From Bacillus sp. FJAT-50079 (GTDB lineage: Bacteria; Bacillota; Bacilli; Bacillales; Bacillaceae_C), in NCBI RefSeq assembly GCF_018343515.1, contig NZ_JAGYPD010000008.1:62001-126000 (forward strand): a stretch of DNA of 64,000 nt, read 5' to 3'. The notes under the pieces were generated by a model. The model made no database searches, was not told where the DNA came from, and saw only the letters and a program-made list of their open reading frames with translations. Shown here piece after piece: positions 8,325 through 17,249 of the stretch (position 1 is the first letter of the stretch; each line of letters begins with the position of its first letter). Position numbers and translations under genes: made by a program.

Positions 8325-10013
8325 ATGTTTGCAGAGTCAATCGGAAAGCTAATGGAAGGATTCGTCGATGGAATCATCGTATTGAATGAAGAGTTGGAAG
8401 TATTATGGCATAACGAAAGTCTAGCCTTCGAACTAGATATAGGATGTCATATTTCTAAGATCATCCCTTGTAAGAATGTAAAATTTGAAGAAAGTGAAAT
8501 CCTTTCAGTAACATTGATGGGAAAAGATTTTGCGGCAAAAGTGAAGCATTTTCATGCTGATGATCATTACATTCTCCTTTGCCTAGAAGATCGAACAAAT
8601 CTAATCGATAACCCGAAGATGCGATCATATTGTCTTGAGAAAATCATCGAAGTGATTGATGAAGGTGTTATGATGAGCAATCCAAATGGGGAAATCATTT
8701 TATATAATTTAGCACAGGAAAAAATGGAAGGGTTGAATCGCCAAGAAGTGATTGGTAAGACATTATGGAATGCATATAATTATAACAATCCACAAAATTC
8801 AGAGCATAAACATACGTTTAAAACTGGAAAGCCCATTTTTTCTCGCTATCGAGCTCACTCAAAAATTGATGGCGTGCCGAAATACGTCAATTATAGTACA
8901 TATCCGATTCAAAAAGACGGAGAGACTATAGCCGTATTTTCTTTAAGTACGAATGAATCAAAATTGAAAGATCGCCTCCATCGAACGATTGAGCAAAAGC
9001 GACATATAACAAATATAGAGAAAGACAGGACAGATATTCATAACGGAACAACCTTTACATTTGATGATATAAAGGGCAACAGTTTTGCCTTAAAGAAGAT
9101 CATTCAGGAAGCACAAAATATTGCCCTTCATAATACGGATGTTCTAATCGTTGGCGAAACAGGAACGGGTAAAGAGCTTTTTGCCCAAAGCTTGCATAAT
9201 CATAGCCCCCGTGCGAAGGGCCCTTTTGTTGCTATTAACTGTGCTGCCATTCCCGAAAATTTACTTGAAAGCACGTTATTCGGTACAGTTAAAGGGGCCT
9301 TTACAGGTGCGACGAATCAAATCGGCCTGTTTGAATACGCAAAAGATGGCACGCTCTTTCTCGATGAGATTAACTCGATTCCGATCACATTACAGTCTAA
9401 ATTAATGCGAGTATTACAAGAGCGCTTCGTTCGCAGGGTTGGCTCCAATGAAGTAACTCCGGTTGAATGCACAGTAATCAGTGCTTCAAATGAAGATCCC
9501 GAACAACTTATCGAAGAAGGAAAAATGCGGCTTGACCTATTTTACCGAATCGCCCATACGAGCATTTATATTCCTCCACTGAGGGAGCGAACGGAGGATA
9601 TCCAATTTTTCATTGATCATTTCATTGATGTGTATCAAACGAAATTTTCTAAATCTGTTCCAAAAATGTCGAAAGAATTACACTCCACCCTTTTACAATA
9701 TAAGTGGCCGGGGAATACTCGAGAACTAGAACATCTAATTGAAAATGTAATCATCCGGGTTGGTGAAACGGATCGATTCATCGATATTGAGCATCTCCCC
9801 GCTTATATGAGAAGAAAAATTCTAATTGAGAAGCAGGAGCAAGAAATAACTAATAAAACACCATTCAAATCACTTTTTGCTGCTTCACAAGAGCATTATA
9901 TACAAACGACCTTGGAACAGGCCGATTGGAATATTTCCAAAGCAGCAAGAAAGCTTGGCATTACTCGCCAGAGTTTGCAATATCATATAAAAAAGCATGG
10001 TTTAGTGAGATAA
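8325..10013 (+). CDS. Sigma-54-dependent transcriptional activator with PAS domains (RocR-like)
   Basis: A 562-residue enhancer-binding protein. Order: N-terminal PAS-like sensor (about 1-95), second PAS (about 105-215), AAA+ domain (about 245-480) and Fis-type helix-turn-helix at the C-terminus (SKAARKLGITRQSLQYH). Walker A GETGTGKE is at 277-284, GAFTGA (sigma-54 contact) at 324-329 and Walker B LFLDE at 344-348, all intact. The start at 8325 is chosen for TAGGAGGT seven bases upstream; an in-frame ATG at 8271 has none. It is divergent from the hut-like operon, whose promoter is sigma-54 type, so it is almost certainly that operon's activator. The PAS ligand is unknown and may be the substrate or an intermediate. 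Confidence 0.92.
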   Translation: MFAESIGKLMEGFVDGIIVLNEELEVLWHNESLAFELDIGCHISKIIPCKNVKFEESEILSVTLMGKDFAAKVKHFHADDHYILLCLEDRTNLIDNPKMRSYCLEKIIEVIDEGVMMSNPNGEIILYNLAQEKMEGLNRQEVIGKTLWNAYNYNNPQNSEHKHTFKTGKPIFSRYRAHSKIDGVPKYVNYSTYPIQKDGETIAVFSLSTNESKLKDRLHRTIEQKRHITNIEKDRTDIHNGTTFTFDDIKGNSFALKKIIQEAQNIALHNTDVLIVGETGTGKELFAQSLHNHSPRAKGPFVAINCAAIPENLLESTLFGTVKGAFTGATNQIGLFEYAKDGTLFLDEINSIPITLQSKLMRVLQERFVRRVGSNEVTPVECTVISASNEDPEQLIEEGKMRLDLFYRIAHTSIYIPPLRERTEDIQFFIDHFIDVYQTKFSKSVPKMSKELHSTLLQYKWPGNTRELEHLIENVIIRVGETDRFIDIEHLPAYMRRKILIEKQEQEITNKTPFKSLFAASQEHYIQTTLEQADWNISKAARKLGITRQSLQYHIKKHGLVR

Positions 10014-10039
10014 ATATATTTATAGTTAGGAGAGAAATC

Positions 10040-10609
10040 ATGGATATTCATGAAGTGATTAAAACACGGAGAAGTATCCCCCTCGTGAAAGATGAAACGG
10101 TGCCTGTCGAACTCATTGAGCAAATCATTGAGGCTGGAACATACGCGCCCAATCATTTTCGAACAGAGCCATGGAGATTTTTCGTTCTGCGTGGAAAAGG
10201 CAGAGAAAAATTAGGTGAAGTGTTCGGAAACATTACACGCGCTGAACTGGAAGATATTCATTCAGACACAAGCAAAGCGAAAATAGAAAGAAGCGAAAAA
10301 AACCCATTACGCGCACCTGTTGTCATTGCCGTTGGTGTTGAACCGAGTGATAGAAAAAATGTTATATTAAAGGAAGAATACGCGGCAGTAAGCAGCTGTG
10401 TACAAAATATGCTTTTAACCGCCCATGCACTAGGTCTAGGAGCGATGTGGAGAACCGGGGCGATTTGTTACCACCCACAAGTAAGCGAGTTCTTTGGACT
10501 GTCCAATAATGGAGAAATCATCGGCTTTCTTTACCTTGGCTATCCAAATACCGAACCGAAAAGCTACACAAAAGCGAATTTTAAAGAACTGACAAAATGG
10601 ATTGATTAA
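10040..10609 (+). CDS. Nitroreductase-family protein (YdjA/YfhC-like)
   Basis: A 189-residue FMN flavoprotein of the small nitroreductase class. Seen: IKTRRSIPLVKDETV with the phosphate-binding TRRS, TYAPNHFRTEPWRF, and LGLGAMWRTGAICYHP typical of YdjA-like members. The ATG at 10040 follows AGGAGAG; a long frame starting at 9926 overlaps the activator gene and is discarded. It is 26 bases after the activator gene and ends at a terminator, so the two may share a transcript. The physiological substrate is unknown. Confidence 0.85.
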   Translation: MDIHEVIKTRRSIPLVKDETVPVELIEQIIEAGTYAPNHFRTEPWRFFVLRGKGREKLGEVFGNITRAELEDIHSDTSKAKIERSEKNPLRAPVVIAVGVEPSDRKNVILKEEYAAVSSCVQNMLLTAHALGLGAMWRTGAICYHPQVSEFFGLSNNGEIIGFLYLGYPNTEPKSYTKANFKELTKWID

Positions 10610-10616
10610 CCATCAA

Positions 10617-10650
10617 TAAAACCCCTATCATGCGATTGATAGGGGTTTTA
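10617..10650 (+). terminator. Intrinsic terminator after the nitroreductase gene
   Basis: The stem ACCCCTATCA / TGATAGGGGT with a six-base loop is flanked by AAAA and TTTT. It closes the plus-strand activator-nitroreductase unit. Confidence 0.85.
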
Positions 10651-10781
10651 CATGATCAAGCAATGCCGTCCCAACCAAACCGCCTCTAACAATCTGTGAC
10701 TTCCGCCACAGGGGAGTTTGAACCGCAATATAGATTCAACTCGACGCTTATACAAGTGGGAGGAATTTTTACTCATTCAAG

Positions 10782-12443
10782 TTAAAACGCTCCAGATCCT
10801 CCTCCACTTCCGCCGACTCCGCCTCCCCCGCTATAAGAGGATGTGGACGTATCTCCAGAACTGGATGGCGGGGATGTCGTCGTTTTCGCTTCATCAAAGG
10901 TCGCCAGCACCCCGCCGTAAAGTGGATAATGATGATCAGTACGATCCGGCGGTACTGGGGTTGTTCGTAGTTCCGCATCAGCGAAAGCGGAAAATTGTTT
11001 CTCGATTTGTCTATCGCCAACACCGACGCCATAGGCTAAGGCACGTAATTTATCATTTGGATTAAGTGTTTCCCACTCTTTCGACTCTCTATTTCTGATC
11101 GCCTCACTAAATTGCCTCCACTCTATCCGCAATAGATACTCTGCCAAACTCATTGGCTGATAAAAAATAGCAAAAAGCAGAAATAGCGGCGACAAAATAA
11201 ATGAATACGTTGCAAGTGCAAACAGTTCATAATTAACGAAGGATAATGCAAATAAAAATACGATGATGCTTAAACATGCAAGAAATAATCGGAAGAAGGC
11301 TCGATTTTTCTTTATTTTCTTATCTTTTAACTCCTTTTCGATCCCCCGTTTCCATTTACGAAGCGCGCTCTGGTATGAACCGTGGTTGTTCGTATCTTTC
11401 GTATACGCTTCAAGGTCCTCCATGCGAAATTCAGTACCATTGCCGACTTTATGGAAGAATAGGTCAATAAAGGCTTGTTCATGAGCATGTTCAACGTTTG
11501 GATGGTCAACCAGTTGGAATTTATCCTGTGATACGTGCTTCACTATCCCTTTGCGCATAAGATCTAAAAGTGCAGCAGCTTCAAGTGAACCCGTTCCTAT
11601 TTTTAAATGGACAAGCGCCGGGATACTCACTTTTTCTTTTGGGATCATCGACTGCTGTTGGCTCACGATCTCTTTTGCTTTTTTACGTTTTCGTCGTGGT
11701 GACGTAACGGTGCTTATAAATAAAAGAATAAAGAAAATGCCTACGGCTGTGATCATAATTTTCCCGAACATTTGCATCTCGCTTCGATCCTCTTCAAACA
11801 TCGCAACTTCCTCATAAATTTTTCCTTTCGTCAAAGAAGCATCGGGAAATAATTCAACTGGGAAAACAGCTCGAACAGCTCCACTTTTTCCAGCCTTCAC
11901 TGAACCAATATCGTAATGGACCTCACCATCTGCTGTGATCGAATCCTTTCCGCGCAACACACCGTACCCAATTGAGACGCTGTCCGAAGAAGCTTGCGGT
12001 GGAATCAGATGTATCGTCATATTGCCATAATCAGACGTATTGCGATCATCGAAAAACGACCAATAAAATTGACCGCCATCTTCATATTTTTCTACTCCAT
12101 TGATGATTTCGTATTGAATATCAATCGTTACCGTTTCGTCCTGCCCCGGGCGAAAAATTTTATATTCATCCTCATTTTTTTCAAAGCGAAGTTTTTTTCC
12201 ATTTTCAGTAACAGAAAAGTTAGAAACTTTGGCATCCGTTTTCGGTGCGATTTCACGAATCAGGCCATTGAAAGCTCCGGTAAAAACATACGTATGCTGT
12301 TCATGAACGTCAACATCCCCATTTGGTAATAAATATGCATTAATCTGTACCTCTGGGATCGTAAATTCAACCGCCAGTACATTCGACGGCAATAACAATC
12401 CAATAACGATAATAAGCGCTAATATGATTTTCTTGTTTTTCAT
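10782..12443 (-). CDS. DUF2207 domain membrane protein with Gly/Ser-rich tail
   Basis: A 553-residue predicted membrane protein. An N-terminal signal peptide (MKNKKIILALIIVIGLLLPS...) precedes an extracytoplasmic DUF2207 region (about 25-205, with HEQHTYVFTGAFNGLIREI-type sequence). A transmembrane helix lies near 230, then a cytoplasmic basic region, a hydrophobic hairpin near 390-430, and a low-complexity tail ending GGGGVGGSGGGSGAF. That tail is typical of this family. The function of DUF2207 proteins is not established. It stands alone on the minus strand, with the 21-base tandem array upstream. Confidence 0.8.
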   Translation of the reverse strand: MKNKKIILALIIVIGLLLPSNVLAVEFTIPEVQINAYLLPNGDVDVHEQHTYVFTGAFNGLIREIAPKTDAKVSNFSVTENGKKLRFEKNEDEYKIFRPGQDETVTIDIQYEIINGVEKYEDGGQFYWSFFDDRNTSDYGNMTIHLIPPQASSDSVSIGYGVLRGKDSITADGEVHYDIGSVKAGKSGAVRAVFPVELFPDASLTKGKIYEEVAMFEEDRSEMQMFGKIMITAVGIFFILLFISTVTSPRRKRKKAKEIVSQQQSMIPKEKVSIPALVHLKIGTGSLEAAALLDLMRKGIVKHVSQDKFQLVDHPNVEHAHEQAFIDLFFHKVGNGTEFRMEDLEAYTKDTNNHGSYQSALRKWKRGIEKELKDKKIKKNRAFFRLFLACLSIIVFLFALSFVNYELFALATYSFILSPLFLLFAIFYQPMSLAEYLLRIEWRQFSEAIRNRESKEWETLNPNDKLRALAYGVGVGDRQIEKQFSAFADAELRTTPVPPDRTDHHYPLYGGVLATFDEAKTTTSPPSSSGDTSTSSYSGGGGVGGSGGGSGAF

Positions 12444-12519
12444 AAAATCACCCCTCTATTTTGTACGAATGAGAAGTAATTAAGTTCCGAACCTATATAA
12501 ATTCGGATGCAAAGTGGAA

Positions 12520-12612
12520 GTTACGCAATTGTACCGGAAAGTTACGCAATTAATTGGAAAGTTACGCAATTCTACCTGAAAGTTACGCAATTAATTGGAA
12601 AAATACGCAATT
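12520..12612. repeat. Tandem array, five units of GTTACGCAATT spaced 20-21 bases
   Basis: GTTACGCAATT begins at 12520, 12541, 12561 and 12582, with a decayed unit AATACGCAATT at 12602. Spacers alternate between a xTACCxGAAA and an AATTGGAAA type, giving a 41-base higher-order unit. The same motif in opposite orientation forms the array at 38362-38455. It lies between the MFS stop and the DUF2207 start. Confidence 0.9.
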
Positions 12613-12659
12613 CCTATAAATCCAACTAAAAAAAACCTATCCTTAGATAGGTTCTTCCT

Positions 12660-13874
12660 TCAAATAACGCTTTGTTGCTTTTCAGCGTTTAACTCATTTT
12701 TCTCCATTTTTCTAAAATAGAAGATAAATGCCATTAAACTGACCAAGATGAACGCAAAAAGCACGAGCGACCATAGCGTCACACTGATCGAATAGCGGTC
12801 AATTAACTCTCCGGCAAGTTTAGGCAGCACAGCACCGCCAAGTCCCCCCATTGCTACGAGCAAGCTTGTTGTCCATTCTTCCAGTCCCGCGGAATTCTCA
12901 TTGATCAACAATAACCCGATGGAGAAAATACCTCCCATTAATAATCCGGTTAAGAAGATCGCCGAATAGCCAATGATTGGTGTTGGAAAAAGCGCAAAGA
13001 TGACTAGGCTTAGAAATTGACCAATGCAGGAAACAACGAATAGCTTCACATATCCGATTTTATCAATAACAAAAGTCATCGCTAAGCGCCCCACTGTCAT
13101 CGCACCCCAAAACACGGTAATACTTAAAGCGAGTGTTGATGCATCTAGATTCGTTGTTTTACTTAAAATCGTTGGTAAATAATTAGGCAACACCATTTCC
13201 GTACCAACATACATGAAGAAAAAGGCCGCGCCAATGGCGACAATTGGAATCTTTCTCCGAGAGTAGCGCACCTTCTCTTTTTTCTTTCCAGTCTGACTCT
13301 TTTCTTTCGGTTGCCGTTTTAATATAGGGTCCATCTCTCCAAATGAAAGAGACAACCAAAGCAATAATGCGATGCTTGTGACTACGGCAACGAATAAGAA
13401 AGACATATTCCATATACCTGACATGATTAAAAAGGCAGAAATAATCGGAATAAGCAACGCGCCAACTCCGAAAAATACTTCAACAAGCACAAGTGTCGAT
13501 GCCTTTTTTTCCTTTAAATGCCCGATAATAAGCGCAGCAACTAACGTTTCCGTAATCCCAATTCCCGCTCCACCAATCGGTGTAGTGAAGAGCAGTATAT
13601 TCCAGTCTGGCTGGAATCCAAGCACAAATTGAGATATGGCGAAGCAAAGCAAAGATATAAAGATCGTTATTCTTCGCCCAAATTCTTTTACAATTGCCGG
13701 GGCGATCATCACTCCTACTAAAAATCCTAAAAATTGATTCATAATCAATTGACCGCCATCACCATACGTTACTCCGTACGATTGCACCATCGGTTCTAAT
13801 ACCGTACCGATAATAATATGACCAAAGCCATTCAAACAGTAAATCAAACAAGCAAGCCAAATAAAGTTTCTCAT
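12660..13874 (-). CDS. MFS transporter
   Basis: A 404-residue major facilitator superfamily protein with about 12 hydrophobic segments. The central basic loop (about 185-210, rich in Lys) separates two six-helix halves, and MNQFLGFLVG...EFGRR corresponds to the loop 2-3 region. Start at 13874 (MRNFIWLACL) is preferred because TAGGAG lies six bases upstream; an ATG six bases earlier touches the ribosome site. The substrate cannot be told from sequence. It is single, with no obvious operon partner. Confidence 0.8.
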   Translation of the reverse strand: MRNFIWLACLIYCLNGFGHIIIGTVLEPMVQSYGVTYGDGGQLIMNQFLGFLVGVMIAPAIVKEFGRRITIFISLLCFAISQFVLGFQPDWNILLFTTPIGGAGIGITETLVAALIIGHLKEKKASTLVLVEVFFGVGALLIPIISAFLIMSGIWNMSFLFVAVVTSIALLLWLSLSFGEMDPILKRQPKEKSQTGKKKEKVRYSRRKIPIVAIGAAFFFMYVGTEMVLPNYLPTILSKTTNLDASTLALSITVFWGAMTVGRLAMTFVIDKIGYVKLFVVSCIGQFLSLVIFALFPTPIIGYSAIFLTGLLMGGIFSIGLLLINENSAGLEEWTTSLLVAMGGLGGAVLPKLAGELIDRYSISVTLWSLVLFAFILVSLMAFIFYFRKMEKNELNAEKQQSVI

Positions 13875-14010
13875 TGCCATCTCCTACTAACCTCATATTG
13901 TTCCATCAAGTATAGCGGAGTTGTCATGAATTGAATAGACCGGTTTAAAAACTTCAAATTTTCTAAATATATGGTAGACTAATTGTATAATTATAGAAGG
14001 GAGCTAATTC

Positions 14011-14835
14011 ATGAATTACATAACATTAAACAATGGAAACCGTATCCCACAATTGGGGTATGGTGTATGGAAAGTGCCTAATGAAGAAGCAACAAATGCA
14101 GTAGAGCAAGCACTCGAAACAGGTTACCGTTTAATTGATACAGCGAAAATTTATGAAAATGAGTCTGGTGTTGGAATCGCATTAGCGAATACTACCGTCC
14201 CGCGCGAGGAGCTATTTATTACAACCAAGGTTTGGAATGGTGATCATGGCTATGACAATACGTTACGAGGATTTGAGGAAAGTCTCAAAAAGCTAAAGCT
14301 CGATTACGTCGATCGCTACGTCATTCATTGGCCAACTCCTAAATACGATATGTATGTAGAAACATATAAAGCACTTGAACAGCTTTATAAAGATGGCCGT
14401 GTAAAAGCAATTGGTGTGTGCAACTTCGCAATCGAACATTTGCAGCGAATTTTAGATGAATGCGAAGTCATCCCGACAATGAACCAAGTCGAATGCCACC
14501 CCTATTTACAGCAAAAAGAATTAAAGCAATTTTGTAAAGAGCAGCAAATTTATGTTGAAGCATACAGCCCATTAATGAATGGCCGAACCGTATTGGAAGA
14601 TCCAATCATTAAAGAATTAGCAAATCAATACGGAAAGACACCTGCACAAGTGATTCTTCGTTGGCATGTGCAATCCGATGTAATCGTCATTCCAAAAACG
14701 GTCACTCCTTCGCGCATGGCTGAAAACTTGGATGTATTTGATTTTGAACTAAGTCAAGCCGATCTAGACAAAATCGCTAATTTAGATCGCAACGAAAGAA
14801 TTAACTCAGCGCCACATGAAAATAATAGAAGATAG
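14011..14835 (+). CDS. Aldo/keto reductase (AKR5-type, YvgN/YtbE-like)
   Basis: A 274-residue NADPH-dependent carbonyl reductase with the full catalytic tetrad: Asp and Tyr in DTAKIYENE, Lys in TTKVW, and His in VIHWP. The C-terminal cofactor motif IPKTVTPSRMAEN is present. Bacillus relatives (YvgN, YtbE) reduce methylglyoxal and other aldehydes, so detoxification is likely. A TATAAT box at 13986-13991 and an AGAAGGGAG ribosome site precede it. It converges on the next gene at a shared terminator. Confidence 0.93.
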   Translation: MNYITLNNGNRIPQLGYGVWKVPNEEATNAVEQALETGYRLIDTAKIYENESGVGIALANTTVPREELFITTKVWNGDHGYDNTLRGFEESLKKLKLDYVDRYVIHWPTPKYDMYVETYKALEQLYKDGRVKAIGVCNFAIEHLQRILDECEVIPTMNQVECHPYLQQKELKQFCKEQQIYVEAYSPLMNGRTVLEDPIIKELANQYGKTPAQVILRWHVQSDVIVIPKTVTPSRMAENLDVFDFELSQADLDKIANLDRNERINSAPHENNRR

Positions 14836-14845
14836 TAAACTTTCG

Positions 14846-14879
14846 TTCAATCCCTTATGAGCAATAATAAGGGATTGAA
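14846..14879. terminator. Bidirectional terminator between convergent genes
   Basis: TTCAATCCCTTA pairs with TAAGGGATTGAA around a ten-base loop, with A/T flanks on both sides. It serves the aldo/keto reductase on the plus strand and overlaps the end of the minus-strand flavoprotein region. Confidence 0.8.
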
Positions 14880-16211
14880 TTATTTTGCTTTTCGGGCAGC
14901 TCGTTGAATGGGATCCCAGACCCCGTTGTATGGGGGAGCATAACTTAAGTCGAGATCTTCCAAATCTTCGATCGTCATATGATTAAATAGTGCTGTCGCT
15001 AGTACATCTATCCGCTTTGCCACGCCATTTTCTCCAATGACCTGCCCACCTAGCAAACGCTTCGTTTCAAGATCATATACGAGTTTTACATGAAGGTTTT
15101 TTGCGCCAGGATAATAGCCCGCAATATCTTTGGTTGTTACTACTGCTGAAGCATAATTTAATCTAAGTGACCTTGCTTCCGTTTCAGATAGTCCTGTTTT
15201 GCCAAGTGTAAGGTTCATAAATTTCAAAATGGAAGTTCCTGTCATCCCTCTATATGGTCTTTGTAATCCAACCATGTTCATTCCAGCTATTCGACCTTGT
15301 TTATTTGCATTGGTTCCAAGCGGAATATAGTCATCCTGTTGCTTCACCAAATGGTATTGGACAGCACAATCACCTGCAGCATAGACATCTTTTATATTTG
15401 TTTCCATATACTGATTAACCTTGATGGCTCCTTTTACACTTGTTTCCACACCGCTTCCATTAAGAAAGGCCGTATTTGGTCTAATACCAGTTGCAATTAG
15501 AACAAGATCAGTTTGATATTCGTTTTTATCTGTTCGAATAGATTTGACGAATTCCTCACCATGAATCGATTGAACATTTTCTTCAAATATTATTTCAATT
15601 CCTTGTTTTTTCGCTTCCTCATGAATATAAGCGGCCATATCCTCATCAAATATTTTTGCAACCTGTTTGCCGCGATTAATTATACGCACAGCCAATCCTA
15701 ACGAACGAAAACTCTCTGCCATCTCAAGACCAATATAACCACCACCAATTACGGTTACATCTTGGACTCCATTTTGTAAATCTTTTATAATTGCCTTTGC
15801 ATCTGGGATTGTTTTTAGTACATGAATGCCTTTTAATTTTATTCCAGCCCAATCTGGTATAAAAGGATCTCCTCCTGAAGCAATGAGCAATTTATCGTAG
15901 TTCATGTGAAATGCCTCATTTGTTTGCTTGTTCATTCCTTTTACACTTTTACTTTTTACATCAACCGCTTGTACTTCATGACATATTTTCGCATCGATTC
16001 CGAACTTATCTCGAAATGTATCTAAACTTCTAGCAATTAAATCTTCTGTTTTCGGCACTTGCTTGTTAATAACATATGGCAAGCCACATTGCGCGTACGA
16101 ATAAATGGAACCACGTTCTAATGTGATGATATCCGCATTACGATCATATTTTATGATTTGCATAGCCGCACTCATCCCAGCTGCATCTCCACCAATAATT
16201 ACATATTTCAT
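14880..16211 (-). CDS. CoA-disulfide reductase-like FAD/NAD(P)H oxidoreductase
   Basis: A 443-residue pyridine nucleotide-disulfide oxidoreductase. Seen: FAD-binding GGDAAGMSAA near the N-terminus, SYAQCGLPY with the single redox Cys used by CoA-disulfide and persulfide reductases and NADH oxidases, second dinucleotide site IGGGYIGLEMAE, and AAGDCA. The C-terminal dimerisation domain ends YAPPYNGVWDP. Start at 16211 has GGGAGGCC upstream; an earlier in-frame ATG at 16226 lacks one. Bacillaceae use CoA and bacillithiol as thiol buffers, so thiol redox homeostasis is the likely role. NADH oxidase or polysulfide reductase activity cannot be excluded. Confidence 0.87.
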   Translation of the reverse strand: MKYVIIGGDAAGMSAAMQIIKYDRNADIITLERGSIYSYAQCGLPYVINKQVPKTEDLIARSLDTFRDKFGIDAKICHEVQAVDVKSKSVKGMNKQTNEAFHMNYDKLLIASGGDPFIPDWAGIKLKGIHVLKTIPDAKAIIKDLQNGVQDVTVIGGGYIGLEMAESFRSLGLAVRIINRGKQVAKIFDEDMAAYIHEEAKKQGIEIIFEENVQSIHGEEFVKSIRTDKNEYQTDLVLIATGIRPNTAFLNGSGVETSVKGAIKVNQYMETNIKDVYAAGDCAVQYHLVKQQDDYIPLGTNANKQGRIAGMNMVGLQRPYRGMTGTSILKFMNLTLGKTGLSETEARSLRLNYASAVVTTKDIAGYYPGAKNLHVKLVYDLETKRLLGGQVIGENGVAKRIDVLATALFNHMTIEDLEDLDLSYAPPYNGVWDPIQRAARKAK

Positions 16212-16402
16212 AAACAGGCCTCCCAAACTTTCTCCTTTATTAACTATCTTACCTGCTTTAGCTTAAAACTAAACAGTTTGCCTAAGCAATAAATTACGCC
16301 TCACAAATAATTAACCGAAAGAAACGAAGGACGCCTTTATATGGCAAACATCATGCCCCCTTTAGTTTCAACCTGTAATATATTTAACCTGATTTTAATG
16401 CG

Positions 16403-16948
16403 ATGTATTATATATCGTTTGTAAAAGGAATCCACTTATTTAGCGGCAATGCCGACCAATTAATGGAGAAATTAGATAATGACTTATTAGATTTTGGGAT
16501 TGTCATCGATCCTACGGACAAAAATAAATACGATTATTTAAGACTTCCAAGTGTAGATAAATGGGGAGTATTAATGAGGAATGATTGCCCACTTGCTGAC
16601 AAATCTTTTATAGAACCCGAAGATTTGTTTAACCTGCCATTGATTATTTCTCGTCAAGCACACGTAGACAACGAATTATCGAACTGGTTGGGAAGAGATT
16701 TGAATAACTTTAATATAGTAGCGACCTATAATTTACTTTATAATGCATCTTTACTAGTAGATGAAAACGTTGGATATGCACTTTGTCTTGATAGACTAAT
16801 CAACACTACTGGAGAAAGCAACCTTTGTTTTAGAGCTTTGAAGCCTCAATTAGAGGCCAGGCTGAATATCATTTGGAAAAAAAGCCAAATATTCTCGAAT
16901 GCTTCTAAGCTGTTTATTAATAAACTGAAGGAAAATATTAAGGCCTGA
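16403..16948 (+). pseudogene. LysR-type regulator remnant: effector domain only
   Basis: The frame encodes the substrate-binding half of a LysR regulator (HLFSGNADQLMEKLD, LLDFGIVIDPTDKNKYDYL, WGVLMRNDCPLADKSFI). No helix-turn-helix is encoded upstream. A stop lies six codons before the first ATG. A short stretch from about 16322 in another frame (LYMANIMPPLVST) may be the displaced beginning of the same domain. This looks like a 5'-deleted, frameshifted gene. No good ribosome site is present at 16403. Confidence 0.75.
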
Positions 16949-16992
16949 TTAGAATGTGAGTGGGAAGTTTAGTTAGAAGGATACAACTTATA

Positions 16993-17028
16993 AAAAAGCA
17001 TTTGTTCGTTTCGAACAATGTTTTTTTA
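16993..17028. terminator. Intrinsic terminator after the LysR remnant
   Basis: CATTTGTTCG pairs with CGAACAATG around a short loop (one mismatch), between AAAAAA and TTTTTTT runs. Eighteen bases of its left side (AAAAAAGCATTTGTTCGT) are identical to the terminator at 47622-47663. Confidence 0.8.
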
Positions 17029-17180
17029 TATAAATTGATCTTATTAGTTAATAAGAATAGTCAAGTACATGTTTTGGTGTAAAAACTTTGTTTTTATCAC
17101 CATTTTATACCAATTATAACGATCTTGACACTCTTAAATCTTTTTCCGCTTTCTTAATTACTCCCTAGGAATTTTTTCAC

Positions 17181-17229
17181 AAAAAAGAAGAGAAAATTAC
17201 CTTAATTTTGTAATCTACTCTTCTTTTTA
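17181..17229 (-). terminator. Terminator of the lic-type operon
   Basis: AAAAAGAAGAG pairs with CTCTTCTTTTT, with an inner ATTAC/GTAAT stem. It lies 20 bases after the GH1 stop on the minus strand. Confidence 0.7.
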
Positions 17230-17249
17230 TTAAGGAAAAGACTGTCTGC

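Noticed and set aside
12520-12612. Possible CRISPR array (also at 38362-38455)
   Set aside because: The repeated word is only 11 bases, the spacers about 10 bases, and there are no cas genes in the window.
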